Assembly (NCBI RefSeq): GCF_002258215.1 | Contig: NZ_NEFY01000001.1 | Coordinates: 186,001 to 250,000 of the forward strand | Origin: Marinobacter vinifirmus | Lineage (GTDB): Bacteria; Pseudomonadota; Gammaproteobacteria; Pseudomonadales; Oleiphilaceae | DNA length: 64,000 bases | Direction of reading: 5' to 3' | In this document: one piece after another, positions 54,110 through 61,737 of the stretch | Position numbering within the stretch: the stretch's first letter is position 1 | How the letters are laid out: every line of letters starts with the position of its first letter | Notes under the pieces: generated by a model | Database searches by the model: none | What the model was told of the DNA's origin: nothing | The model's input: the letters and a program-made list of their open reading frames with translations, nothing else | Position numbers and translations under genes: made by a program

Positions 54110-56329
54110 TCAGTGTCGCTTTTGCCTGGCCGCCAGGCTGGTGGCGTAAATGCCACGGACATCCCGGGCAAACTGTTCGATGGAGTAGTCTGCGGCAAAG
54201 CTGCGGGCCTTGTCGGAGAGTTCTGCACGCAGTGCGTCATCTTCCAGCAGTTGCCGGGCCTTCTCGAGCCAGCGAGCCTGGTTTTCCGGTGTCTTGTAGC
54301 CGTTCAGGCCGTCGCGCACCACGTCTTCAATGCCACTGGCGCGAACAGCCACCACCGGCAAGCCGGCAGACATGGCCTCCAGGATGACCATGCCCTGGGT
54401 TTCGGATTTGGAGGCGAACAGAAAGGCATCCCCCAGGTTATACCAGAGCGCCATCTCCTCCGGTTGCACCGCACCTGCCAGGGTGAAATGGCTTGCCAGG
54501 CCCAGGCTTTCAATTTTTTTCTGAAGGCGGTCCCGCTGGTGACCGTCGCCGATCATCAGGAAGCGGAACGGTACGCTGGTTTCTTTCCTCAGCCGGTCGA
54601 TGGCTTCAATCATGAAATCGATGTTTTTCTCGTTAGACAACCGCGCCACGCTGATGAAAACCTTTTCGTTGGTCAGCCCCAGTTTATTGCGCAGGGCGTC
54701 AACGTCGGCTTTTTCTACCGACTGAAAGCGCTGGTACTCGATGCCGGTGGGCTGCACAAAGGTGGGCGTGGTTACTCCGATCATGCGCAGGTATTCCTCG
54801 GTGGAGTAGGTGGGCACAATCACCCCGTCGCAGCGGTTAGCAAAACGCTTGATCAACGCGTGGGAAATCAGGTTGCGGAACAGCATGCCGGGCAGGGGCA
54901 CGAAGTGGGCATAGTGCTCCAGCCGGGTGTGGTAGGTGTAGATGGCCGGAACGCCGAGCTGGCGGGCCATAAACAGCCCCAGGCTGCCGAGCCAGAACGG
55001 ATGATGCAGGTGAATCACATCAGGCCGGAACGCCCGAACCTGTTTGCGAATGCGGGCCAGGAAGATATTGGCCAGCCGGAACTCCCGTTTCTCGCCCATG
55101 GCCAGCAGCGAGGGCACGCGAACCACCGCATCTTCCTGGTCGGACTGGTCGCGGTATTTTGGGGCAACAACCAGGATGCTGTCGCCCAGCTGCTCCAGCC
55201 CGTTGCGCAATCGTTCGATGGAAATCGGCACACCGCCAATGAACGGCAGGTAGTTGTTGGTAAACATGGCCACCCGTAACGGTTTCTCCAGCCAGGGCGT
55301 AGGGTCCAGGTCGTAGTCCGGATAGTAGTCTTTGCCGATGAAGATCACCTGGTACAGCTTGATGGTGATGGCCACAAACACGGACACAATCAGGATGAAG
55401 TTCAAAAAGCCGGTATAGAACAGGGAGTAGATAAAGAACCAGAAACCTTCCAGCCGTTTCCAGAGGGGGTGCTGGCCCACCTCTAGGCGCTTCATCTGGT
55501 GTTGCACCTCGCCGTTCGGCGAGACGGACACGTCAACGTAGTGGTAGAAGCTCTCTTCTGTGTTGAGTACCAGGCCTCCGGCGCCGCCGGTCGTGATGTA
55601 CGGAGTGCCGTCAATCTCCTGTTCGTCATACAGGGACAGGTTGGCGGAAAGCACCAGGTCGATATCCTGCTCCTTCACCAGCTGCATCAACGCCTGGCGA
55701 AAGGCTTCCGGTTGCAAGTAGTCTTCTTCTCCGTCAAACAGGATCGGGGTTTGCGGTTTCAACAGCGGATGGCCAACAAACAGGATCTGGGCGTTACTGG
55801 TGTCGTGGGCCAGCAGGTCCCTCAGCCAGCGTATTTGCCAGCGCCAGGGGGTTTTGCCGGTGCTGTCGAGAAAAATCAGCCGGGTATTGCCGGTACGGAT
55901 GCTGTAGAAATGTGGCCCGAAGTGGTCGTAGAACCGGAAGCTGCCGAAGTCCTCGTATTCGTGGGCCCCGAAGGTAAGTAAGTAGGGAATCTCCAGGTGG
56001 CTCAGGGTGCCGTACAGCGCCCGGTATTTGTCTTCGCCACCGCCGCTGACCGCGTTGCCGGCGGAAACCAGGAAATCCAGCCCGGCCTGGTTCAGTTCCG
56101 GAATAAAGCGCCGCTCGAAAATGCCGACCGAATTGTTGATGTTGCCGACTACTGCAAAGCGGATACCTTCGCCGGGTGGTGTGCGCTGGTGGATTCTCTC
56201 CACCTGCCCGCTGTGCAGGGCTTCGAAATCCTGCTTGAAGAAATTCAGGTACACCTTGTAGCCGATCAAGGCCACGACAATTACCAGGCACAGGTAAAAC
56301 AGGAGTTTCAGCGGGTTTCGTCGGGTCAT
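54110..56329 (-). CDS. Fusion of degenerate metallophosphoesterase domain and GT4 glycosyltransferase
   Basis: 739 residues. TM helix at 8-29; then a calcineurin-like phosphoesterase fold (about 57-280) whose metal motifs are altered: GNIN (62-65) for GDxH, SAGN (89-92) for GDN, GAHE (121-124) for GNHE, though GHPL (186-189) keeps the GH. A hydrophobic segment lies at about 300-335, followed by a GT4 glycosyltransferase (about 350-735) with RVAMFTNNYLPFIGGVPISIERL, HPFWLGSLG and the EAMSAGLPV motif. The donor is likely a nucleotide or lipid sugar. Coupled to the flippase-like gene (4-base overlap), so probably in glycolipid or glycan export. Confidence 0.85.
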   Translation of the reverse strand: MTRRNPLKLLFYLCLVIVVALIGYKVYLNFFKQDFEALHSGQVERIHQRTPPGEGIRFAVVGNINNSVGIFERRFIPELNQAGLDFLVSAGNAVSGGGEDKYRALYGTLSHLEIPYLLTFGAHEYEDFGSFRFYDHFGPHFYSIRTGNTRLIFLDSTGKTPWRWQIRWLRDLLAHDTSNAQILFVGHPLLKPQTPILFDGEEDYLQPEAFRQALMQLVKEQDIDLVLSANLSLYDEQEIDGTPYITTGGAGGLVLNTEESFYHYVDVSVSPNGEVQHQMKRLEVGQHPLWKRLEGFWFFIYSLFYTGFLNFILIVSVFVAITIKLYQVIFIGKDYYPDYDLDPTPWLEKPLRVAMFTNNYLPFIGGVPISIERLRNGLEQLGDSILVVAPKYRDQSDQEDAVVRVPSLLAMGEKREFRLANIFLARIRKQVRAFRPDVIHLHHPFWLGSLGLFMARQLGVPAIYTYHTRLEHYAHFVPLPGMLFRNLISHALIKRFANRCDGVIVPTYSTEEYLRMIGVTTPTFVQPTGIEYQRFQSVEKADVDALRNKLGLTNEKVFISVARLSNEKNIDFMIEAIDRLRKETSVPFRFLMIGDGHQRDRLQKKIESLGLASHFTLAGAVQPEEMALWYNLGDAFLFASKSETQGMVILEAMSAGLPVVAVRASGIEDVVRDGLNGYKTPENQARWLEKARQLLEDDALRAELSDKARSFAADYSIEQFARDVRGIYATSLAARQKRH

Positions 56330-57384
56330 GACTCGCTCCGGTGGCTTTTGATCAGTTCCCTTTGCATCACCAGCAGGCCGATCAGCATACCCAGGTAGAT
56401 CGTCAGAAAGCGCCAGGCAATGGTGACCAGCACCAGGTGGTTACCCGATAGGATATCCCGGAAGAAACTGCCGAACACCCCTTCGGAAATGCCGGAAGCG
56501 CCCGGGGTGGGTGAGAAGTACATGATGAAGGTTGTCACCACCAGCAGCCCCAGAGTGACCAGGTAATTCACCTCATAGCCCAGACCATGGATCAGCAGCG
56601 CCGGAAAGCTGAACAGGCTGAGCAGGAACAGCGCGGTAAAGCCCACCGAGAGCAGGATGTCGCGGGGGTTACCTTGCAGGTAATCGCTGAAGCACTGGGC
56701 AAACCGGAGCATTTCCCGGCGCAGTTTGAACTGCCACCGGTCGTGGCGGCTGGCGTTGATCAGGTGGGCCTTGCGAAGCCCGGCAATCAGGGCGCTCAGA
56801 GGGGCAATCAGCCAGCGGGTGCGGAGCAGCAGCACCGCAAAAAATCCCAGATACAGGGTTACGAACACGGCCAGGGCCGTGCCGACACCAGACGATAAGA
56901 CCCCGCCATCGAGTACATCCAGCGTGAGCAGAAAGACCGGTGTCAGGGAGAAAATGAAGATCACCGCCAGTACCGTGCGAATCGTGGTGGCGGCAGTGGC
57001 GCGGGCAACCGGCACGCCGTGGCGGGTCAGGTACCAGATCTGGGCAAAGCCACCACCCGTGGCCATGGGCGTGACGTTGGAGAAAAACAGGTTGATAAAC
57101 ACCAGCCGGAATACTTTGCGCAAGGGCAGCCGGTGGCCGAGCGCCCGAAGGGTGTAGTGCAGGCGCAGGCCATCGGCCAAGTAATACACCAGTAACAGGG
57201 CCGCGGCCGGGATCAATAAGGTGGGGGAGAGCAGGCGGTTATCAAACTCGAAACTGCGGCCGGCAAAGCGGTCGTATACGGCATAGAGGCCTGCGCCGGT
57301 CATCAGCAGGAAGACCAGGCTGAACAGCGTCAGCCTGCGCCAGGAGGTCCGTTTCTGGTAATCGCCGTCAGTCTCGCTTGCCAT
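56326..57384 (-). CDS. Flippase-like membrane protein (UPF0104 / LPG synthase TM family)
   Basis: 352 residues with about 8 transmembrane helices. Segments YLADGLRLHYTLRALGHRLPL, NLFFSNVTPMATGGGFAQI and SPTPGASGISEGVFGSFF are hallmarks of the lysylphosphatidylglycerol synthase transmembrane/UPF0104 family. Its stop overlaps the start of the GT fusion gene. The pair suggests lipid-linked glycan synthesis and translocation. Substrate unknown. Confidence 0.87.
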   Translation of the reverse strand: MASETDGDYQKRTSWRRLTLFSLVFLLMTGAGLYAVYDRFAGRSFEFDNRLLSPTLLIPAAALLLVYYLADGLRLHYTLRALGHRLPLRKVFRLVFINLFFSNVTPMATGGGFAQIWYLTRHGVPVARATAATTIRTVLAVIFIFSLTPVFLLTLDVLDGGVLSSGVGTALAVFVTLYLGFFAVLLLRTRWLIAPLSALIAGLRKAHLINASRHDRWQFKLRREMLRFAQCFSDYLQGNPRDILLSVGFTALFLLSLFSFPALLIHGLGYEVNYLVTLGLLVVTTFIMYFSPTPGASGISEGVFGSFFRDILSGNHLVLVTIAWRFLTIYLGMLIGLLVMQRELIKSHRSES

Positions 57385-57466
57385 TGCTCGCCCGCCGTAT
57401 CAGGGCAGGCAGTTTACCCTGACCGGCGTGGGCATTGTCCAGTGAACGGTGCCACGCGAGGCTCTG

Positions 57467-57616
57467 TCAGTGTCCGTAAACCATCATGGTGGTGTCGGCA
57501 ATGGCAAAATCGGTAAACTGCACCGTACCGATACTGGTGCCGCCAATCTTGAAAACCGGCATATCAATGTCCGCCCGGAACTCGACATCGTGAATGGACA
57601 GCCCGTCTTTGCCGGA
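57467..57616 (-). pseudogene. 3' remnant of a DUF6160-like gene
   Basis: Only the last ~47 residues (LSIHDVEFRADIDMPVFKIG, then TSIGTVQFTDF and TTMMVYGH) survive; they match the C-terminal pattern of DUF6160-type envelope proteins as I know it. No plausible start or 5' part remains, since upstream sequence merges into the gloA promoter. Likely a deletion remnant. Confidence 0.6.
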
Positions 57617-57823
57617 GCCCGCGCTGGTGCCTTTTGCAAGGCGGGCGGTTATTTGTTGTGCAGGTGTACTTTCAAGGCGGGGAGGGCGCGGGTATCTGTG
57701 CGCTGTTTCACAAACCGGCTGGTCGCATGGGAGCGGTCTATGACCTTGAAATCGGCGCCAGCCGCACGCAGTGATAGGAGTTGAATTCTTAAAATCACCC
57801 TCTAAACCAAAGGGGAAACCACG
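57617..57823. other. Gene-free stretch upstream of gloA
   Basis: No gene is seen between the remnant and gloA. The gloA promoter should be here; AAAGGGGAAACC just before the ATG is the ribosome site. Confidence 0.5.
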
Positions 57824-58372
57824 ATGCCCAAGCATTTCGAGCAGGCGCCCGGTCTTTACGACGCTCCGGTACCGGAAACCGAAGGTTATGTGTTCAACCA
57901 GACCATGATGCGCATCAAAGAGCCTGAGCGCTCCCTGGACTTCTACACCCGGGTAATGGGGATGCGGCTGGTGCGTAAACTGGATTTCCCGGAAATGAAG
58001 TTCACGCTCTACTTCCTCGGCTATCTGGATGACAAACAGGCCCAATCTGTACCGGCAGACGATGCCCATCGCACAACCTACACCTTCGGGCGCGAAGCCA
58101 TGCTGGAACTCACCCACAACTGGGGTACCGAAGACGATGCAGACTTCGCTTACCACAATGGCAACGACCAGCCCCAGGGCTTTGGCCACATCGGTGTTGC
58201 AGTGCCGGATGTTTACGCCGCGTGCGAGCGTTTCGAAAAACTGGGTGTGGAGTTTGTGAAGAAGCCGGACGACGGCAAGATGAAAGGCCTGGCCTTTATC
58301 AAAGACCCGGACGGCTACTGGATTGAAATCCTGCAGCCGAACATGCTGGAAAAACAGCGCAAAGACAGCTGA
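57824..58372 (+). CDS. gloA: Lactoylglutathione lyase (glyoxalase I)
   Basis: 182 residues, the longer eukaryote/Pseudomonas-like form. Metal ligands His/Glu lie in [40 protein letters not shown] and [10 protein letters not shown]. It detoxifies methylglyoxal as the glutathione hemithioacetal. Probably Zn-dependent given the insertion pattern (family-based inference). Stand-alone gene convergent with the EamA transporter. Confidence 0.94.
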   Translation: MPKHFEQAPGLYDAPVPETEGYVFNQTMMRIKEPERSLDFYTRVMGMRLVRKLDFPEMKFTLYFLGYLDDKQAQSVPADDAHRTTYTFGREAMLELTHNWGTEDDADFAYHNGNDQPQGFGHIGVAVPDVYAACERFEKLGVEFVKKPDDGKMKGLAFIKDPDGYWIEILQPNMLEKQRKDS

Positions 58373-58406
58373 TCTCTGCGCGGGTTAACCAGCGGTAGCC
58401 CCGGTA

Positions 58407-59351
58407 TCAGTGCTCGGCACTGGTATCCGGGGATTTGCCATAGCGGGAGGCCACGATCACCGCAATGGTCAGAATCAGTGCTCCGGCAATACCGACAGGC
58501 CCCAACACTTCCCCCAGAATCACCCAGGCCAGCAGCGCCACAAACAGCGGCTCCAGCGTTACGATAATGCTGGACAAGGTTGCTGGTGTGGTTTTCATAC
58601 CGCTAAAAAAGCTCACATAGCCGATGCAGGTGGGCACCACGCCGATGTAGACAATCATCAGCCAGTGCTTCAGCCCGAGAGTGTCCAGCCCTTCAAAACC
58701 TCCACTGAATGCAACCACCGGCAACAGCAGTAACGCTGCCGTGGCAAAGCAGATAAACGCTGTTGTGAATACCGGTGTGCCGGCAGAGTTGTAGCGGCTG
58801 GTCAGTGTGAAGCCGGTATAGACGGCGGCAGCCAGCAACGCCATCAGAATACCTGCAAGGCGCAGTGAACCGGCGGTATCCATATCGCTGACCACCAGCA
58901 TGCCGGTGCCGGCAATGGCGGCGAGTGCTGCGATGACCGTCAGCAGGTTCGGTTTTTCCCCGAGCAGCGGCGCGGCCAGAATGGCCACCAGGACGGGCGG
59001 CAGGCACAGGGAAATCAGGGTGGCAATGCCAGCGCCGGTCAGGTCGACGGCCAGCAGGTAGCTGCCCTGGTAAAACGCCTGGAACAGGCCAAGAGCGGCC
59101 AATGGCAGAAAGGCTTTCAGGTCCAGCGAACGGAGCGAGCTGCCGGCAACCTGCTGGCCGGGGTGGGTGGCAACCAGTTGCTTCTGCTCCCGGCGCATCA
59201 GCAGCCAGAAGAAGGGCAGGGCAACCACCAGCCGAAGAAAACCGAGGGTGATGGCCTCAAGCTCTGTGCCGGTAAACAGAAACTTGGCAACAATGCCTGT
59301 GGTGGCCCAGAGCAGCGCGGCCAGGGCAATCAAAAGGGCGCCTTGAATCAT
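58407..59351 (-). CDS. EamA family (DMT) transporter
   Basis: 314 residues, ten predicted membrane helices in two EamA repeats. Segments ALLWATTGIVAKFLF, GLFQAFYQGSYLLAVDLTGAGIATLISLCLPPVLVAILA and LSSIIVTLEPLFVALLAWVILGEVLGP. Probably exports amino acids or metabolites; substrate unknown. Confidence 0.9.
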   Translation of the reverse strand: MIQGALLIALAALLWATTGIVAKFLFTGTELEAITLGFLRLVVALPFFWLLMRREQKQLVATHPGQQVAGSSLRSLDLKAFLPLAALGLFQAFYQGSYLLAVDLTGAGIATLISLCLPPVLVAILAAPLLGEKPNLLTVIAALAAIAGTGMLVVSDMDTAGSLRLAGILMALLAAAVYTGFTLTSRYNSAGTPVFTTAFICFATAALLLLPVVAFSGGFEGLDTLGLKHWLMIVYIGVVPTCIGYVSFFSGMKTTPATLSSIIVTLEPLFVALLAWVILGEVLGPVGIAGALILTIAVIVASRYGKSPDTSAEH

Positions 59352-59454
59352 CTGAATCTGCCGGATTGGTGTGGGTTGGCCGGCAAGGGTAGCAGCGGCA
59401 GCATGGCTGCGCCAGAGGGGCAGGGAAGGGCAGCCGGGGCTGCCCGACAGGGTC

Positions 59455-59727
59455 TTACTCTACGGCGAGCCGCTCGGCATTCTTCTCAACCGTACGGGCA
59501 CCAATACCTTTCACCTTGGCAAGCTCTTCGGTGGCGGAAAACGGGCCGTTTTCTTCGCGGTAAGTGATGATCGCCTGTGCCTTGGCTTCGCCAATACCGT
59601 TCAGCGAGGCCAGGGTAGCTACATCGGCTGTATTGATATTGATGGTTTCAGCTTCGTTGGCGTAGGCAAAGCCGGTGGCCAGGCTGAACAGCAAAACGAG
59701 GGTTGCCAGAAGGGTGTTGTGTTTCAT
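59455..59727 (-). CDS. ComEA-like helix-hairpin-helix protein
   Basis: 90 residues with a signal peptide (MKHNTLLATLVLLFSLATGFAYA). Two HhH motifs in ATLASLNGIGEAKAQAIITYR and KVKGIGARTVEKNAERL, the ComEA-type DNA-binding unit. ComEA binds incoming DNA in the periplasm during natural transformation; a role here is inferred only. It lies 99 bases downstream of the GGA-hairpin RNA candidate on the same strand, which could be its leader. Start has a CAGGAGTTCTCCG site. Confidence 0.88.
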   Translation of the reverse strand: MKHNTLLATLVLLFSLATGFAYANEAETININTADVATLASLNGIGEAKAQAIITYREENGPFSATEELAKVKGIGARTVEKNAERLAVE

Positions 59728-59825
59728 CGGAGAACTCCTGAGTGTCGATAATGTTGTTATGAACAGTCAGGTATGACAGCGAGTGGTTGCTGGTAGGGCG
59801 GTAGGTAGGTGTTGGAGCCTGAGTG

Positions 59826-60016
59826 CACGGAATGGGACTACGATCCGTGTAGTCCCGACATTCCGTGGCTGACCCCTGCCTGATCCGTCAGGCGCGCATC
59901 ATCCTGAGCACTTCGTCCTTGCATTCATCCTTGCAGCCCTGTCCTTCGGGCAACTCCTGAATCCGTGGAGTTTCCATCCCTGAGCCAACGTCCGTGCTGG
60001 CTTATCATCCCTGACA
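59826..60016 (-). ncRNA. Candidate CsrB/RsmZ-type CsrA-sequestering RNA (ends approximate)
   Basis: On the minus strand about 12 GGA motifs occur in 190 bases, ten of them ANGGA (ACGGA x5, AAGGA x3, AGGGA x2). Most sit in hairpin loops: plus-strand positions 59983-60002 (loop ACGGAC), 59952-59972 (ACGGAT), 59936-59951 (AAGGAC), 59920-59935 (AAGGATG), 59879-59892 (CGGA) and 59826-59867 (ACGGATC). That is the architecture of CsrA/RsmA antagonists such as RsmZ and CsrB. A GacA-box-like site lies at 60072-60089 and a TAAAAT -10 at 60023-60028. The 3' end lacks a T-run, so the transcript may continue into the ComEA-like gene. Confidence 0.72.
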
Positions 60017-60022
60017 ACCGCC

Positions 60023-60028
60023 ATTTTA
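60023..60028 (-). promoter_or_regulatory. Candidate -10 element of the GGA-hairpin RNA
   Basis: TAAAAT on the minus strand, 7 bases before the proposed start at about 60016. No good -35 is seen, as expected for an activator-dependent promoter. Confidence 0.4.
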
Positions 60029-60071
60029 CTGAACATGAGTGGGGGAAATACCGGACATCGGCTCGTTGGTG

Positions 60072-60089
60072 TGTGCGAGATGTCTTACA
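60072..60089 (-). promoter_or_regulatory. GacA-box-like site upstream of the GGA-hairpin RNA
   Basis: TGTAAGACATCTCGCACA on the minus strand. The first half matches the GacA upstream activating sequence TGTAAG-N6-CTTACA exactly; the second half matches 4 of 6. Centre is about 65 bases upstream of the proposed start. Confidence 0.45.
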
Positions 60090-60174
60090 TTGTTGTGAGT
60101 ATTTCGGTGAATTTGGGTTCATGGTTTGGGTGCTGCGAGCGTCGTGCACACAAACAGCGCGCTTGGTTGCCCAG

Positions 60175-60191
60175 TGCACTAAATTGAAGCA
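60175..60191 (+). promoter_or_regulatory. NtrC-type enhancer site 1
   Basis: TGCACTAAATTGAAGCA, close to the NtrC consensus TGCACYNNNNTGGTGCA, about 100 bases upstream of the sigma-54 promoter of urtA. Confidence 0.6.
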
Positions 60192-60199
60192 AAGGTTAG

Positions 60200-60216
60200 T
60201 GCGCTATCTTGTGGCG
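60200..60216 (+). promoter_or_regulatory. NtrC-type enhancer site 2
   Basis: TGCGCTATCTTGTGGCG, a weaker match, 25 bases after site 1 so both would lie on related faces of the helix. Expected of a cooperative NtrC enhancer. Confidence 0.45.
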
Positions 60217-60278
60217 CGATTACGAAATGCGCGATGAACAATATATAACATGATGTTTTTAAAGTATTTTCTGTGGTG

Positions 60279-60295
60279 TTGGAACAGCTGATGCT
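60279..60295 (+). promoter_or_regulatory. Sigma-54 promoter of the urt operon
   Basis: TTGGAACAGCTGATGCT, with GG at 60281-60282 and GC at 60293-60294 separated by exactly 10 bases. Start of transcription would be near 60306, 40 bases before urtA. Confidence 0.75.
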
Positions 60296-60345
60296 ATGGG
60301 GTTCAGGCGTTGACGACTCATAACCCAACGAAAAGGACGCACAAC

Positions 60346-61659
60346 ATGAGCATCAAAAAACACGTGAAACTGGGCCTCTCTGCATTGGCGCTGTCTGTCT
60401 CTTTCGGTTCCATCAATACCGCGTTTGCCGCCGAAGACCCCATCAAGGTGGGTATTCTCCATTCCCTGTCCGGCACCATGGCCATCAGTGAAACCGCGCT
60501 GAAAGACACCATGCTGATGCTGATTGAAAAGCAGAACGCCGCCGGTGGCGTACTTGGCCGCCAGCTGGAGCCGGTGGTGGTTGACCCCGCTTCCAACTGG
60601 CCGCTGTTCGCGGAGAAAGCCCGTGAGCTGCTGGAGAAAGAAAAGGTCGACGTGATCTTCGGTAACTGGACCTCGGTGTCCCGTAAATCCGTATTGCCAG
60701 TGGTTGAGGAGCTGAACGGCCTGTTGTTCTACCCGGTTCAGTACGAGGGTGAGGAATCATCTGAAAACGTGTTCTACACCGGTGCGGCGCCCAACCAGCA
60801 GGCGATTCCAGCGGTTGATTACCTGATGAACGATCTGGGTGTTGAGCGCTGGGTGCTGGCGGGCACCGACTACGTTTACCCACGCACCACCAACAAGATT
60901 CTGGAAACCTACCTGAAAGACAAAGGTGTGGCCGCCGGCGACATCATGATCAACTACACGCCTTTCGGCCACTCTGACTGGCAGACCATCGTGTCTGACA
61001 TCAAGAAATTCGGCAGCGCCGGCAAGAAGACCGCCGTGGTCTCCACCATCAACGGCGACGCCAACGTGCCCTTCTACCGTGAACTGGGCAACCAGGGCAT
61101 TTCCGCCACCGACATTCCCGTGGTTGCGTTCTCCGTGGGTGAACAGGAACTCTCCGGCATCGACACCGCTCCGCTGGTTGGCCACCTGGCTGCCTGGAAC
61201 TACTTCATGAGCGTGGATAACGACGCCAACTACGACTTCATCGACGCCTGGGTTGCCTACAAGGGCGACGATGCCGCCGTCACCAACGACCCGATGGAAG
61301 CCCACTACATCGGTTTCAACATGTACGTTGAAGCGGTGAAGAAAGCCGGCACCGCCGACGTGGATGAAGTGAAAGACGCCATCATCGGTGTGAGCGTACC
61401 GAACCTTACCGGCGGATACGCCACCATGATGCCGAACCATCACATCACCAAGCCGGTGCTGATTGGCGAGATCCAGGACAACGGCCAGTTCTCCGTGGTC
61501 TGGGAAACCCCGTCTACCGTGGCTGGCGATGCCTGGTCTGACTTCCTGCCAGGTTCCAAGGACCTGATCAGTGACTGGCGGGCGCCTCTGCGCTGCGGCA
61601 ACTTCAACGTGGTCACCGGCAAGTGCGGTGGTGGCTCGGCTGACGTGGCCTCCAACTAA
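60346..61659 (+). CDS. urtA: Urea ABC transporter substrate-binding protein
   Basis: 437 residues from the ATG at 60346 (AAAAGGA site). Signal peptide ends NTAFAAEDP. The body IKVGILHSLSGTMAISETALKD and the conserved PVQYEGEESSENVFYTGA fit UrtA, the urea/short-amide receptor. First gene of urtABC, followed by a hairpin and urtB. Nitrogen control by NtrC and sigma-54 is supported by the upstream sites. Confidence 0.95.
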   Translation: MSIKKHVKLGLSALALSVSFGSINTAFAAEDPIKVGILHSLSGTMAISETALKDTMLMLIEKQNAAGGVLGRQLEPVVVDPASNWPLFAEKARELLEKEKVDVIFGNWTSVSRKSVLPVVEELNGLLFYPVQYEGEESSENVFYTGAAPNQQAIPAVDYLMNDLGVERWVLAGTDYVYPRTTNKILETYLKDKGVAAGDIMINYTPFGHSDWQTIVSDIKKFGSAGKKTAVVSTINGDANVPFYRELGNQGISATDIPVVAFSVGEQELSGIDTAPLVGHLAAWNYFMSVDNDANYDFIDAWVAYKGDDAAVTNDPMEAHYIGFNMYVEAVKKAGTADVDEVKDAIIGVSVPNLTGGYATMMPNHHITKPVLIGEIQDNGQFSVVWETPSTVAGDAWSDFLPGSKDLISDWRAPLRCGNFNVVTGKCGGGSADVASN

Positions 61660-61677
61660 GCTCCAACCGGGCACCGT

Positions 61678-61699
61678 CGGGCAGGTCAGAGCCTGCCCG
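61678..61699 (+). other. Intercistronic hairpin between urtA and urtB
   Basis: CGGGCAGG (61678-61685) with CCTGCCCG (61692-61699), loop TCAGAG. Such hairpins after binding-protein genes often stabilise the upstream message and lower the downstream level. Confidence 0.6.
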
Positions 61700-61737
61700 G
61701 CACCGCTCCCGAATTCCCAAGCCAACAGGAATGAATC

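Noticed and set aside
59965..60237. 90-codon plus-strand open frame between comEA-like and urtA genes
   Set aside because: Poor codon use, no ribosome site, and it overlaps the GGA-hairpin region and the NtrC sites.
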